Below are positions 35,787 to 48,294 of a stretch of DNA of 64,000 nucleotides, one piece after another. Every line of letters begins with the position of its first letter. Position 1 is the first letter of the stretch. Source of the stretch: Panicum virgatum (Eukaryota; Streptophyta; Magnoliopsida; Poales; Poaceae); contig NC_053148.1 in assembly GCF_016808335.1 (NCBI RefSeq), forward strand, positions 47,508,930-47,572,929, read 5' to 3'. The notes under the pieces were generated by a model that saw nothing but the letters and a program-made list of their open reading frames with translations, had not been told where the DNA came from and did not search any database. A program made the position numbers and the translations under genes.

Positions 35787-38700
35787 CTACAAGGGAACGG
35801 TGTTTGTGACATAGTTTGAAGAAGAGCTTTTGAACTTGGATGAGAAATAATTTCTTAGGCCATCTAAGAGCTGCTGGATGTCGTCTACCAAGGACCATGT
35901 CGGAGCATTCAGGGCCCGTATTGAGTTGAGGCACACTAGAAGGGTTCCTCCTTCATGAAGAAGTACCTGGAATTTGTAATAAAGATAGAGATATGAACAC
36001 CAAAAGGAACTTAATAATAAAAGGTCACTTTGCTGGGAAAGCATTAGTAACTTGCACGTAACCACAACCCATCTTTTATGTTTTATTAATAGTCTGAAAC
36101 CCACTGACATAAACTGGATCTCTACTCACACAAAACATATTTCAGTACAACAGATCATATTGAAATCTTGTTGAGACCACTAGAATGCCAGGTAAACCAT
36201 GGATGCAGATTTTTTTAACAGAAGGCTTAAGAGATATAAGAATAGGGAAGTTCAGTAAATAGGTGTGATTTTGGAATGTCCAGACATTTTGTTTCTATTG
36301 AACTCAAGCTACAAATTTACTGGCTTGCTTCCCATGACAACAGCAATTGGCTATAGTGCTCAGCTCCTCATCGTTGAAGTACAAATGAAATGGCACTATC
36401 ACTACAATTTCGCCTTTTGTTTTGGGAGGTAGCAACAATTGGTTAATGTAGTCATGTTAAGGTTATGAAGAACCCATCCAATAGAGGGGAATTGAAATCT
36501 GCTTGTGTAGAAGGTTAAGGTGCCACTCCACTGTACTACAAATGGATATCTGTAACATCGCATGTATTCAAACTCTACAATTTACTTTCTAGTATATCAC
36601 GGAGGACTATTAGGGCTCAGGTCAGTTGAAGAATTGCAAAATTTCCTAGCTATAAAAAAACAGATGCATCATTAAGTCATGAGAAGAAACTTACCGTCAA
36701 CCAAAGAGGAAGAAATCCCAGGACAGAAGGAAGCGCAGCAAAAACAATGCAAGTTAAGGCCAGAGCCACACTTTGTTTGACCTAAGGATAAACCTCAAAT
36801 GTAAGAAACAACAAAATTGCATGTGAAGCTGAAGTGTCACACATGAAAACCATTTATACCAGTGAAGTTGTTTGGCGAGCTTTAGCAATGCAGAATGGCA
36901 CCCCACAAATATTGTCCTGCAACAACAGAACATCTGCAACAGCCACTGCTGTTGCACTGGCACGTTGGGCTAGAACCATTCCGACTGTTGCAGCTGCAAG
37001 AGCTGGAGCATCATTTATACCATCACCGACCATTATTAAACCTCCACCTGGAAAACGTACAAAGGTAAAATAATGAACAATCACAAGGAAAATAAGCACC
37101 ACAAAAGGAATCATATAGCTTCAAGTTCAAGTTTCCATGATGCATGGTTGAGCTCACAAAAGTATAGGATTCCATTTTACAATTTAATTGTATACAGGGA
37201 ATTAAGTTACAGATAGTAGATATGACTTTTAGCTGGTAGGTTGCTTTTGTCCAAAAGGTAATCCAAAGTTGGAATGCAACCATTGGAGCCATTAGATCCA
37301 TGCAGTATGGAAAAAAATATTAAGTAAACTACCGATGGAATTATATTAGATAAAGTCATGTGGTGTGGAAAGAGGTAAAAGTGATGTAGAAAGCAACCAT
37401 GTCTACAATGTGACATGAGTTAAATCTATGCAAGCACTTTAGATAACATATGTAAAACTCAAATCCCTGGTATAATGAGTTGACTTCTGATAGGTATATC
37501 ACAAGGAAGTACCTCCCTCCCTCGAAACTGCTTTTACTTTATTCAATTTTTCCTCAGGCTTTAAAGAGAAGTGGACTTCATCAATACAAACAGCTTTAGC
37601 AACCCTCTGGGCACTTGATTCATGGTCTCCCGTGAGCATCATGATACGAAGTTTAGCCTTCTCTCTTAAGGTAGATATGACTTCACAAACACCGGAACGG
37701 GGTTCATCCTCAAAGTGGAAAAGGGTTACCTGAAAAATTTTAAATCAGCTGATATAATAAACTCAAAATAGGTCTGTGCAGGATCTCCTGCAAGAAGAGG
37801 ATAACCACCAACTTCGACTATTGACTGTGTAAACTCTCAAAGTCCAAAAGCTTGTAGGCCAGCCAGGGAGTTATTATGAAACCTAAGGCTCATATGTCTC
37901 CAACTTCGACTGTGTAAATTCTCAAAGTCAAAAAGCTTGTACACCAGACAGGGGGTTATTATGAAACCTACAGCTCATATGGTGATAACACATTCAAATC
38001 TGTGTGAATTGTTTGCAAGCAGAAGAATTCAGCATTCTAGCAGAACCATGAGTATAATTGTATAACTACAGCTTAATACAGTCACTGGTGCAAGTGTAAC
38101 CTTATCGTCAGTGAGTGAGCCTTTGGCCAAATAAGGTAAGGTCATGTTTTTTTTTTCTTACTATGAAAAGCAAGCTAAGATCATCTTCACTTGAAGAAAA
38201 GCAAGTTCAAAGGTTCTAAGTAGGACCCAAAGAAGCTATAATGTCCAAACTCCAAACCAGCCAAATCATGCATCATGTACAAATTATCAGGGCACTGCTG
38301 ACCAAGTTTCAGAATAGACAGGCCATAGGCCATATGCCCATATCAGATGGACCAAATGCCAGTCAAGACCACCTTTGCTGTGTTTGTAGTTCTCACTGTG
38401 GAATAGGATGGGACCATAGTGGTTCATCACTTAGGTACAGAACAAAAATACATGTCCAGATATACATGAAAGAAGAAAGAGTTCTCTACTCATATTTAAC
38501 TAACCTTTTTATCAACAGATAGAGCAGCTTGGACAAATTCAGGCCCATATGCAGAACTTCTTACTGCTTGTTTTATTTGCTCTGATTCACCATTAGATCT
38601 GTATAGTGAAGAAATATAATCCACAGAACCAATAGACGCCTCAGATAGCTCATTTTCGTTGTTTCTAGCCTGTAATGCAAATGTACGAGGTGTTAGGCTA

Positions 38701-41700
38701 GCATGTCACAGGCTGGCTCTCCAATTACTCCATACCAACCAGGCAGAAAAAAAAAATTCATGCTACATTGTTGAGTTATGTGAAACACATGCAGCTTACA
38801 GCATACAATAAAGTCCAATGGTGTTTCATGCAACACACATTAATTATGTCTAACAACAGGTAAGCTCTTTCATATGTCGAATATTCCATATGACTTTGCT
38901 GATTTAAAAATATTATCAAATCTACACATACCTTCACACCACTCAAAGTTGCAGCAACTCCCCTACCAGGTAAGCATTCAAAACTTTCTACAGCAACTGC
39001 TGGAAGCTCCTTTCCAACAGAGTGGTCTAAAACAGCCCTGTGATCATGCAAACTGTATGTCAATTGCTTGCCATAAACTAGACTACAAAACAATGCATAC
39101 AATAAAAAAAAAGAACAGTAGAATATTATATACACTACAAATCTCAAATGACATGCTTCAACTAGTGCAAAAAGACATGAAAATCTACGCCAATATTAAG
39201 TGCAAGAGCTGTTTTTAGTGCTCTGTGCTGAATCAGCATAAATAAGCTCATAGTGGCATTCATATTAACTAGGACCCATGCTGGTCCAGTGCAAGACTAC
39301 CACTAACGCCTTGAATGAATAGAAATTCAAGCAATCACATGTAACCAGAATGGACCAAGCAATGCAGCTTCCAAATTAGAACATAGATCTGTGCCTGAGT
39401 TTAACAACATTGGTACAATATTTACACTTGTGCAGGGAGTATATTCTATCCACGCATAGCAGGCCCAAGTAGTGCAGAGTTCTAGTTATAAAACAAATAA
39501 TTGAGCTTTTGGTACATTATCCATTTTCTCTTACCTTCCAATTGGATGGGTTGTTCCTTTCTCCATCGCTGCAGCAACAGCTAGAGCTTCACTTTCACAG
39601 TTTGGAGTGCAGCACGAATCACTATGACCATTTGTCACACCCAAATGTCCATGGATAGGCTCGATTGCTTTGCACGTAAGCTTCCCAGTTGTTAACGTGC
39701 CTGTCTTGTCAAAAGCAATAGACTGACAGGCAGAAAGAGCATCTAAGACATGACCACCTTTCAACAAAATTCCCTACAGGAGAGCAAAAGAAAAGGTTCA
39801 TCAATCCACTATAACAGATGGAAATGGAGCAACACGTCAGAGAAAAGGATGTGTTCAGAAAGCGAAATAGCAGCTATGGTGCAATCTCCCAATAATACCA
39901 GGAGGAGCTTCATAGATGCAGTAATTGCACCATCCCAACAAAGATTTTTATTACAAAACTATGGTCTGTACCCAAACTTGTGTGCATTATGAATTAAATG
40001 CTAGATGCTTTCATGAAATTCAGAAGTCAAGAGAGTGTTGTATCACATTAAATGAAGAGCTCGAACAACTGAAACTTTCAAACAGTACCTTACTAGCGAG
40101 AGAACTGATTGCAGTTGCATATGCCAATGGAGCTACAGCCAATGCACAGGGAGATGCAGCCACCATAAGTCCTAATCCACGGTAAATTGAACCCCTACAA
40201 ACTAAAGAAAATGTCAGAGCATAGAAAGCTCAAGCCTGAAGCTAAGTGTATCAAATCAATAAAATTGGCAAATCAAAATCATCAGTAGGAAAGTTATCCA
40301 AAGCTTATTGAATTTAGAACTATCAGGAAGTACATAATATGTTTTACGTAAGTAGCTAAAAGGGCCACTACAGCAGTGTAGCATTAGAGGATTACCTGAA
40401 TTACCAAAAAGGGGCCACTTAAAGAGTAACGGTCCCAATAGTGCAACAGCCAAAGAAAGCACCACCACAACTCTGCTATAGTACTCTCCAAACTCATCAA
40501 GCCATCTTTGCAACTTTGGCTTGATTAGCTGGCCCTCTTCAGTCAACTGTACAATTCTGTTGAGTGTTGAATCCTCCCATGACTTGGTCACCTAGAACAA
40601 AAGGTAGTAAACAAACAACAAATGATTCTCTTGCAAGGTGACAAGGAACACCATAGTATAGAAGGAAACATAATGTACTAGCATAGCAGAATTGTTAGTA
40701 GTAACTACTGAATATTAAAACTAAAACTTTGTCAAATCTCAAAAGGTTAGCTAGGTTTCCTTCTCTTCATCAAAGAAAGTTGGAACCAGCCTCTTCAGTG
40801 AAGGGGAAAAAGGCAAACCTTTACAATCATCATTCCTTCCAAGTTCCTGGCACCGCCTGGTATGGCATCTCCCACTGTCCTTTCTAGAGGTTTTGTTTCA
40901 CCAGTTAGGTGTTCAATTGTGACAGTTGATGAACCTTGGTAAACTTCTCCATCAACAGGCACAGCCTAAAGAATGCAAGAACTGCACCAAAATGAGATAA
41001 ATTTCTAACCACAAAAAATAAGCATACCATCAGCATGAAGGGTAAGCTGAACTATTGTACTCAGTTAGACGCAAAGTGAAATTCCACGAAGAAGCTATGA
41101 AATGAAAACAAAAATAGGAAATGCAAAGACTGGATTTCTATACAAAATATAACACACCTCGCCAGCTCTGACCAAGATATGAGAACCCACTTCAAGATCA
41201 TGCACAGGAACTTTGGTGTAACTTAAATTCGAAAACTGTACAGATTCTTCGCCACTTTTTTCTAATAACAGGGCAAATTCAGGATGGTTTTCCTTCAGTT
41301 CCCTCACATCAAACATTGACTTACTTGTAAAATATTCTTCAGCTGTAAGAAATAAGAACAGGAAACTTTTAATAAACACACAAGAAGAGCTAACACAGGG
41401 GACTTTCAATTGCTGTCAAAAGAAATGTACCGATATGAGCCAAGTTAAACATTGCAAGAAGCAGGCCACCCTCCAATGCGTTTCCCATAAATATAGAAGC
41501 AAATGCAGCAAGAGCCATTAGAACATGAATATTTATTCTTCCGTCAGCAATATTTACAAGAGCATCAAGCGCTGAAGACACCTACACAGTAAGCAAGAAA
41601 TGTCAAACAAGTACGTTGGGAAGCAAGCCTCACAACAACAAATTATTCTGATCTTCCTTGTTATGGAGGAAAACAATGCAAGAACAGTTTCACATTCAAT

Positions 41701-42713
41701 TAATTTCATGTTATATCAGTGTGCCGGTCATATCAGCTGCCAAGAAACTTCAGCTGAAGCCCCAAGTCCCCAACTACACATTGGCTAATTTTAAGCTCGA
41801 ACAAGAATCTTAAGTTCTGTGGTAGCATCCACATAGCAGCTTCCCTCTGTGAGCTTGTAGACAAGATCACCAAAGCCACTCAATCACATAAAAGCTTATA
41901 CCAAGTGTCCAAGTGTTTACAAATGGATTGGGACAAGCTTATTTATAACTGAAACCCCAATCTCGTGCTCTAATTGCCTTACCCTGAAATTCTCATTGAA
42001 GATACTGCGACACAGAATTGACACACACAACCCAAACACTAACCAGTTCCTCTGAAAGTTTAAATGCTATCTGTAAACACTAACTAGTTCCTAGTGATCA
42101 TAGATTGACAACTAAACTTCAATCGAACCAAGTTAGTGGCATCCCTAATGCTGCACAGGAACGTAAGAACTAGCAAAGGAGTAGAGCAGCTAGGCATTAC
42201 CCCGACGAGAGGGAAGGCGATGGCGATGAGCGCGGCCGGCAGGCGCCCAACGGAGTTGAGCAGCGCGACGTGCGGGCAGGCGGCGGCGATGAGGAGGAGG
42301 CCGAGGGAGATGCAGCAGACCTGGAGGTGCTCCCGCAGCGCGTCGGCGACGTCGGCCCACCCGATCGCCCGCGCCACCCGCATGACCACCGCACCCCCGC
42401 CTCCCCCGTGCACGTCGACCCCGTGGTGGCCGTGGCCGTGGTGGTGGTGGTGGTCATGGCCGTGGTGGTGATGGTGGTGGTCATGATGATGGTGATGGTG
42501 GCCGTGGCCGTTACCGCCGTGCGCGCGGGGGGTGAAGAGCAGGGACGGGCGCGAGGCAAGGGGGAACGTCGGCCGGCGGGTGAGGGCGAGGGGTTTGGGC
42601 GGGGAGCAGCGGCGGCGGAGGTGCGGGAAGGGCGGGGGCCGCGAGAGGCGGAGCAGGTGCGCGGACGGCGGCGCCGGCGAGGAGATCGAGGCGGAGGCGG
42701 TGAGGATTTGCAT
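35787..42713 (-). CDS. HMA1: Chloroplast heavy-metal P1B-type ATPase, HMA1
   Basis: Thirteen exons, in order of translation: 42713-42201, 41581-41431, 41342-41158, 40965-40819, 40591-40396, 40201-40089, 39773-39535, 39037-38932, 38669-38505, 37729-37513, 37047-36860, 36781-36695 and 35966-35787. All phases agree and give 828 aa. HMA1 pumps metal ions (Cu, Zn, possibly others) across the chloroplast envelope. The N-terminus (1-64) is Ser/Pro/Arg-rich like a transit peptide and is followed by a His-rich stretch (about 65-102). Visible P-type motifs are TGE (304-306), SPC (414-416) in place of CPC as in HMA1 proteins, DKTGT with phospho-Asp457, TGD (638-640) and GDGINDAPA (from 685). No CxxC metal-binding domain is present, as expected. 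The first exon also exists as a detached copy upstream at 45703-45209. Confidence 0.95.
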
Positions 42714-43289
42714 CGCGGCGGGTCGGGGCGGGGAGAAAGCGGAGATGGGGGTGAGATCGCTTCGGCGAGGCGGTTGACGCTGCTGCTGCGGCCTGCGGGT
42801 GGTGCGCCGTGAGCAGCTCAGGCGGAGGAGGGGGACGAGAGAACTGGTCCACCAGGGGTTGGACTTTTCCGGCGGGCGTGTGGTGGACGGGTGGCTGACT
42901 GGCTGCAAGGCGATGGCGATGACGGGCGTGGGCGCGGGGCCCGCTGCCAGGATTTGGCTCGTGTTGTCACTATGTCACTGAGAGTGGCTTCATCGTGTCG
43001 CGCACGGTTATGCTCCTCTTCCACCCCATGTATCTGTGCTGTGATCACACCCGGTATGAATTATTCGAGTTTTTATTAAAATTCTGATTGTTTTGTCTAG
43101 ATTTCAATTAAAATTTCAATCGACAAATCAAGAAAACATTTCTAATTTTAGAAATAGAAGAGATAAAAATAGAGATAGAGATCTGAAACTTGTTAACCGT
43201 ATAATGCACTATGCACTTTTATGTCTGTTTCAGAAGAAGAAAAATTGTATCTTACCATATTTCAGAAGTTTGGAGGCAAAGTGCATTAT
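42714..43289 (-). promoter_or_regulatory. 5' flank of HMA1
   Basis: The GC-rich stretch just upstream of the HMA1 ATG (to about 42960) reads open on both strands, probably as 5' UTR and promoter. The block GTGAGCAGCT...GGAGGAGG near 42805-42835 is shared with the flank of the exon-1 copy near 45790-45815. No TATA box could be chosen with confidence. Confidence 0.4.
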
Positions 43290-43850
43290 GGCTATGTTTA
43301 GTTCGCGAAAAAGTTTGAGTTTTGGTACGGTATCATATTTCGTTATTATTTGACAATTAATGTCCAATCATGAACTAATTAGACTTAAAAAATCCATCTC
43401 GTATCAAACAGTTAAACTGTATACTCCCTTCGTCCTAAAATATAAGGCATTATAGAGTTTTTAGGATAGATTATGATCACGTAGAAAGTACTCTCCTATT
43501 CCTAATTATTAAGTATTAGAACTCTATTTGGATCACCAAATATGTGCTAATTAAAGTAGCATGTCCTTTCTCATCCACCTCCCACATGCACCTCCTTCTA
43601 CATGGTTGCATGCATGTCTTTTTGTTGGGAAAGTCCCGCCGAAAACGATGCACAATTAAGATGGTTGGATCCATTCTCAACCTAGAATGACTTATATCTG
43701 TGGAGAAATTTTGAATCCTGGAATGCCCTATATTTGAGGACGGAGGAAGTAATTTGTTATTTTTTCAACTACATTTAATGCTTCATGCATGTGTTCGAAG
43801 ATTCGATGGGATGTGTATTGTAGGAAATTTTTTGGAAACTAAACAGGGCC
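43290..43850. mobile_element. Tourist-like MITE split by a Stowaway element
   Basis: It begins GGCTATGTTTAGTT and ends AACTAAACAGGGCC, with TAT on both sides. The right half includes CTTCATGCATGTGTTCGAAG, also present in the MITE at 4222-4451 (CGGACACATGCATGAAGC in reverse). Removing the Stowaway insert leaves about 233 bp, the same size as that relative. Confidence 0.78.
43424..43749. mobile_element. Stowaway MITE nested in a Tourist-like MITE
   Basis: The left end CTCCCTTCGTCCTAAAATAT and the right end ATATTTGAGGACGGAGGAAG are inverted counterparts. TA flanks both sides. CTCCCTCCGTCC-type termini and a TA target are Stowaway (Tc1/mariner) signatures. Confidence 0.85.
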
Positions 43851-44411
43851 TATATTCTCCATAAAAATCGTGCTAAAACATTCTGACTTGTCAGCTCTAC
43901 CAGGGGCCGATCTATAAAGGGGGCTAAGGGGATTATGCCCCCTACCTTCCTAAGATCAATGGATAACCCCATAAATCCTCTCTCTATTTTGGGATGAAAC
44001 AATGAAGAGGAAGAGGGAAGGAAGTAGGGAAAAAAATAGAGGAAGAAGAAGATAGGAGAAATGAGCCCCCTTTGCATGTATAGACTAGATTCGTCACCGT
44101 GGTCTACGTCACAGTTTCACAACTTTTGACATTTTTAGGCGATGTGGGTGAAAATCTCTCTCAATTTATTTAATTACGGGCTACGGTTATGTGAGCCGTG
44201 AGCGTGCAATGAGGACGTCGATGTGTTTAGAGACTTGATCATCTAGATGGACATCTACTAGGGGCGAGCTCCTTGTTGACCATTGCAAAAGCTTTCAATC
44301 CCTTTTCTACCAGCGATGTCTAAGTGATGATAGGGATCCCTGCGCCCTGGAGAAATTTATAACTGCTGATCTACCATGGATGCGACAGTCCGTGCCCTAA
44401 GGGGGAAGAAG
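43851..44411. other. Intergenic, transposon-like debris
   Basis: The segment near 43900-44080 (GGGGCCGATCTATAAAGGGGG and a GCCCCCT-rich stretch) looks like part of a MITE, but ends were not resolved. No gene was recognised. Confidence 0.35.
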
Positions 44412-44894
44412 TAAGGATGGCAACGGGTCGGGTTCGGATCGGGTGGAGTCTCCGTGCACCCAAAATCGAAACCCGAAATCGAAACCCGAACCCGAAACCG
44501 ATTCGGGTGGAAATCCACCACCAAAATCAAACCCGCGGATACCCGAAACCCGAATGGATACCCGAAATCCGCGGATAAATATACACATATTCACATGTAT
44601 AAACAAGAGGGAACAAATAGTAAATATTTTCATGAGTCAACTTTCAATAAATTTAATAGACTAAGTAAACAAGTTATCATTAAAATATTATAAAACATGA
44701 GTTTTAATTCCAAATAATTTATTTCGGATATCCATTAGATATCCACGGGTGGAAACCAAAACCCGAAACCGAACCCGAAACCAAACCCAAACCCGAACCT
44801 GAAAACCGTGGGCAAAAAACCAACACCAAACCCGAAACCCGAAAAACCGAAACCCACGGATAACCACACCAAACCCGATCCGCTGCCATCTCTA
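44412..44894. mobile_element. hAT-like MITE rich in CGAAACCC repeats
   Basis: The ends TAAGGATGGCAACGG and CCGCTGCCATCTCTA are an imperfect 15-bp inverted repeat (12/15). Flanking octamers GGAAGAAG (44404-44411) and GAAAGAAG (44895-44902) agree at 7 of 8 positions. Both halves consist of GAAACCCGAA-type units, and 44530-44580 holds GCGGATACCCG repeats. No ORF is present. Confidence 0.75.
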
Positions 44895-45208
44895 GAAAGA
44901 AGACGATGAGAACAAGCTCCAGATGGAGCGGATCCATCAAGTTGCTGCTGGGCCCAAAGCTGGGCCCAAACGTGGGCTAGGATTCTGCTCTCATGAGGCC
45001 CATCCCAAGTTGGGCTGCAGAACTTGTGGACAGCAAAGAAGTCCAGCTAAGCATACTAGCATTTGCTTTGAATTTCGACTCCAGTAGTATTTCCAAATGC
45101 AAATGGATTACCTTACCTCGAGTCCATTAATTCCATTCGAGCAGTAATTGTCAAAACTAAGAAAGAACTCAGAAGTGAGCAGGAGTTGGGTCAGCATTAC
45201 GGCATTAC
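44895..45208. other. Spacer downstream of the HMA1 exon-1 copy
   Basis: If the exon-1 copy were transcribed, this would be its intron 1 or 3' sequence. I searched it by eye for the later HMA1 exon sequences and found none. It ends 5 bp after the copied splice donor. Confidence 0.4.
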
Positions 45209-45703
45209 CCCGACGAGAGGGTAGGCGACGGCGACAAGCGCGGCCTGCAGGTGCCTGGCGGAGCCGGGAGGCGCGACGTGCAGGCAGGCGGCGGCCGCCA
45301 GGAGGAGCCCGAACGAGACGCAGCAGACCTGGACGCGCTCCCGCAGCGCGTCGGCCACGCCGGCCAGCCCGATCGCCCTCGCCACCCGCATGACCGCCGC
45401 GCCCCCGCCTGCCCCGTGCACGTCCAGCCCGCGGTGACCGTGGCAGCAGTGCCCATGCTGCTGCTGGTGGTGGTGGTGGTGGCCGCTGCAGCCGTGCGCG
45501 CGAGGGGCGAAGAGCAAGGATCGGCGCGCGAGGTGGAGCGGCGATCGTGGGGTAAGGGGGAGGAGCTTGGGCCGGGAGCAGCAGCGCCCGCGGCGGGGCT
45601 GCGGGAAGGGCGAGGCTCCTGAGAGGCGGAGGCGGCGCGCGGGCGGTGGCACCGCCGTCGCGGCGCCTGACGAGGCGAAGGCGGGTGCGGTTAGGAGCTG
45701 CAT
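45209..45703 (-). pseudogene. Detached duplicate of HMA1 exon 1
   Basis: On the minus strand an ATG at 45703 opens 165 codons clearly homologous to HMA1 exon 1. Shared parts are MQLLTAP against MQILTAS at the start, RSLLFAPRAHG, then HHHHH and LDVHGAGGGAAVMRVARAIG, ADALRERVQVCCVS and YPLVG. It ends exactly at the copied splice donor GGG|GTAATGCC. The His tract is shorter and partly replaced by Gln and Cys. The frame is intact, but no exon 2-13 follows before the true HMA1 gene, so no transporter can be made. It would encode only a transit-peptide-like and His-rich N-terminus with one membrane segment. Homology upstream of the ATG shows that promoter sequence was duplicated too. It could be a dead fragment or a source of chimeric transcripts. 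Confidence 0.88.
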
Positions 45704-46009
45704 TGCTGCGGCGGCAGTGGCCGGCGGCGGACTGGGTTTGCTGCCTTGCTGGTGAGCCGGTGATGGTGTTGGAGTTGTACAGTTGGAGGTGAGCAGCTTA
45801 GTAGAGGAGGGGAAGACGGGAGGCTCTGCGAGCAAGGGCACGGCGAAGCAGGCGGTGGCGAGCGTCCGCGCGGGCCCGGTCGGGCGCCGTTGGTGTCGAC
45901 ACCGTGTCACGCAGCTGCGCCATCGCGTCGCGTATGGTTTTCCAAATTGTTGCTGGCTGTTTCGTCCGGGTGCCGTTGGTGTCGTCACCGTGTCGCACGA
46001 TCCGCGCCA
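45704..46009 (-). other. 5' flank of the HMA1 exon-1 copy
   Basis: GC-rich sequence partly homologous to the HMA1 5' flank. The Helitron-like start at 46010 marks its upstream limit. Confidence 0.4.
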
Positions 46010-47611
46010 TCTCTATAATCCTTCTATATACGAATCCTGGACCAAACCGCGGGCGCCCGATAAAGCCACGTCACCCGTTAGTCGTCCAGCCGTACAATCC
46101 AACCAGCTGTCGATTCTAACCGTTTGATATGGACCTGTGCGGGTCTCACACCCGTTAAGCCAACTATCCACACTTCTCACGAATAGTCGCGAACCCGCTC
46201 AGCCGCCTCCGCTCACCGCTCCGTCTGCCCCACAGCCGCCCGCCCTTCGCCTACCGCGTTGCCTCCACCTCCATCCTCCGCTTGCAGCACTACCCGCCGA
46301 TGTCCTCCTGCCAAAGCAACGCACCGACATCGTCTTTCCATTCCCGAGGCTCTTCCCCTTGCGGCCTTGCCACAGCCCCCGCGTCATCACCCACCGCCAT
46401 CGTCTCCAGCCACCTACCTCCTCTCTTCTCCACTCTCAGTCCCACCCCCTCTATTTCGACGTGGGCAGCGCCAGGTGCACCACTCCCCCTCCAAGAGCTT
46501 TTCTGCCCCTCCATCACCATTGCCACGGAGCCGTCGTCCATCTGCAGCTCGCGTGAGCGGCTAAACGACGCGACGGCGGTGCGATTAAGAGCTCCTCTAG
46601 GCCTCCCTCTGCTGGGCCCGCCCATTGCAGACTGCCGGAGCTCCTGGAGTGCAGCAACAGAGGTGACCTAGAGAGCAGCTCGCATGACTGCAGGTCGACG
46701 CAATGCCAACGCGAGTAGCAACTCCAGCCATGGCCTTTACATGTGCAACTCAGCCATTGACTCCACTGTCCGCAAGGTATTCGACAAAATGCGCATGTCC
46801 AAGCACAGAGAGCTTCACAATCCTAATACTCCCGTAGTCCTATTCTGTGGCACCAAAGTTAGCGTTAAGATTAGTTTACAGGACTGAAAGCTTACCAATT
46901 CAAAGCTTATGCATTCATATTGTGATTTTTTTGGGACAATAAGAATGTACAGGCACAAGCTTGGGGCACTGACACTTTCTTTAATATAGGACCTGTGATC
47001 ACAAACTCCAAGCACATTAACCTATTTGTTGTGCCATCTGATAATCACAAATAAAGTGGCACCAATAAAAAAGGAAGCTGCTGGACATATAACAACTTTA
47101 ATGTGATACTACCATATTATTCGTGACTATTGATACCACTACCATAAGATTCTGGTATTTGTCTTCTTTTATATCTGTTCTGCAAACGATGTCCACAAAA
47201 GTTTATTTTTGTAACCATTTTCTGAGTTTAGGATCGCTATCCGCATTTGCATCATTTCAGCTTATTGTGCAAATTTTTCCTTCCTGGACAGAAAGTACCT
47301 ATTGGACCTCTTATTATGGGATGTAAGAGTTGGAGTTCTATGGCTCGTTGACGGTAAGTATGTTAGAAGAGCAAAAGATGTTTCTTAATGCACAATGAAA
47401 TGCTATGGAAGTTAATTTTGTCCAAAAAAGTTACATTGTTACTTTTTGTTACTCTTTAACATGCTTACCTGGAAGCATAACTAAAATGTTCCATGTTCCT
47501 TCAGGTATCTGTACATACATACTTTATCACTCAGCCATCCTGGTACTGTGAAATGGTATGGTTGTAGACTATTGCCTCTTCTCTTGCTGTCTTTACATTC
47601 TTAGAGTAGTA

Positions 47612-47707
<96 letters not shown>

Positions 47708-48294
47708 TAGACACGCACACGCACATGCTTATGTAGGGCATCTAGACTTGGCCAAGACTGAGAGCATCACAATAACCTCGCTCAGTTTATGTTCGTTATG
47801 GGCTACAACACTGAAGCTGTTCATTCGGTGATTATGAATTCTAATTCCCATCTGAAATGTTCCTTGCCATTATATTTTTAAAAGATTCCTTGCCATTATA
47901 TATGTGCATGTCAGCTATACTGGTATAAGATGCTGTTACCTCGCAATGTATGGGATCCTGTTAGTACTGTGAAATGATATATATTATTTTTCTTAGGAGA
48001 TAAAGACAACAAGATGCAATGCTCTGTAAACTTATAATTCAAAGTTATCTGACCAAACTTTATGATATACCATGCATTGTTATTTCCGTCGTGAATTGCC
48101 AGTGGTACTCGGTGATAACATAATGAAATCGAGCAACACATAAAAGTATACTTGATTATGATGGATTCAACAAAACAAATTTGATATGTAAATATTGTTA
48201 TTTTTTTATGAATTTGGTCAAAGTAACTAGAAATCCATTTGGATCACAAGGCAACTCAGAAGTGAGCGCGGCAAAGCCGCGCATGTGTTTCTAG
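46010..48294 (+). mobile_element. Candidate non-autonomous Helitron
   Basis: The 3' end is classic: a perfect hairpin GCGCGGC-AAA-GCCGCGC at 48266-48282, eight bases, then CTAG at 48291-48294 followed by T. The proposed 5' end is TCTCTATAATCC at 46010, preceded by A, as required for insertion between A and T. The interior has a GC-rich block (46190-46670) that reads open in several frames with Pro/Ser-rich composition, an unrecognised 67-codon frame at 46684-46887, and a long AAT microsatellite. There is no Rep/helicase. The 3' end is well supported, the 5' end less so. The GC-rich block may be a captured gene fragment. Confidence 0.6.
47611..47706. repeat. (AAT)n microsatellite
   Basis: About 30 uninterrupted AAT units after AGTAGTAGT, followed by ATAGACACGCACACGC. 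Likely length-polymorphic between individuals. Confidence 0.95.

Noticed and set aside
40186..40201. Acceptor TGTAG|GGG for HMA1 exon 6
   Set aside because: It breaks the reading frame. The acceptor CTTTAG just upstream restores the family sequence VCRGSIYRG.
42197..42852. Long frames opposite or out of register with HMA1 exon 1
   Set aside because: Shadows of the GC-rich exon. The Val/Met-rich frames are simply the His codons read in other registers.
46137..46671. 139-, 129- and 111-codon frames in a GC-rich block
   Set aside because: Mutually overlapping, Ser/Pro-rich and unrecognised. I treat the block as possible captured sequence in a Helitron rather than a gene.
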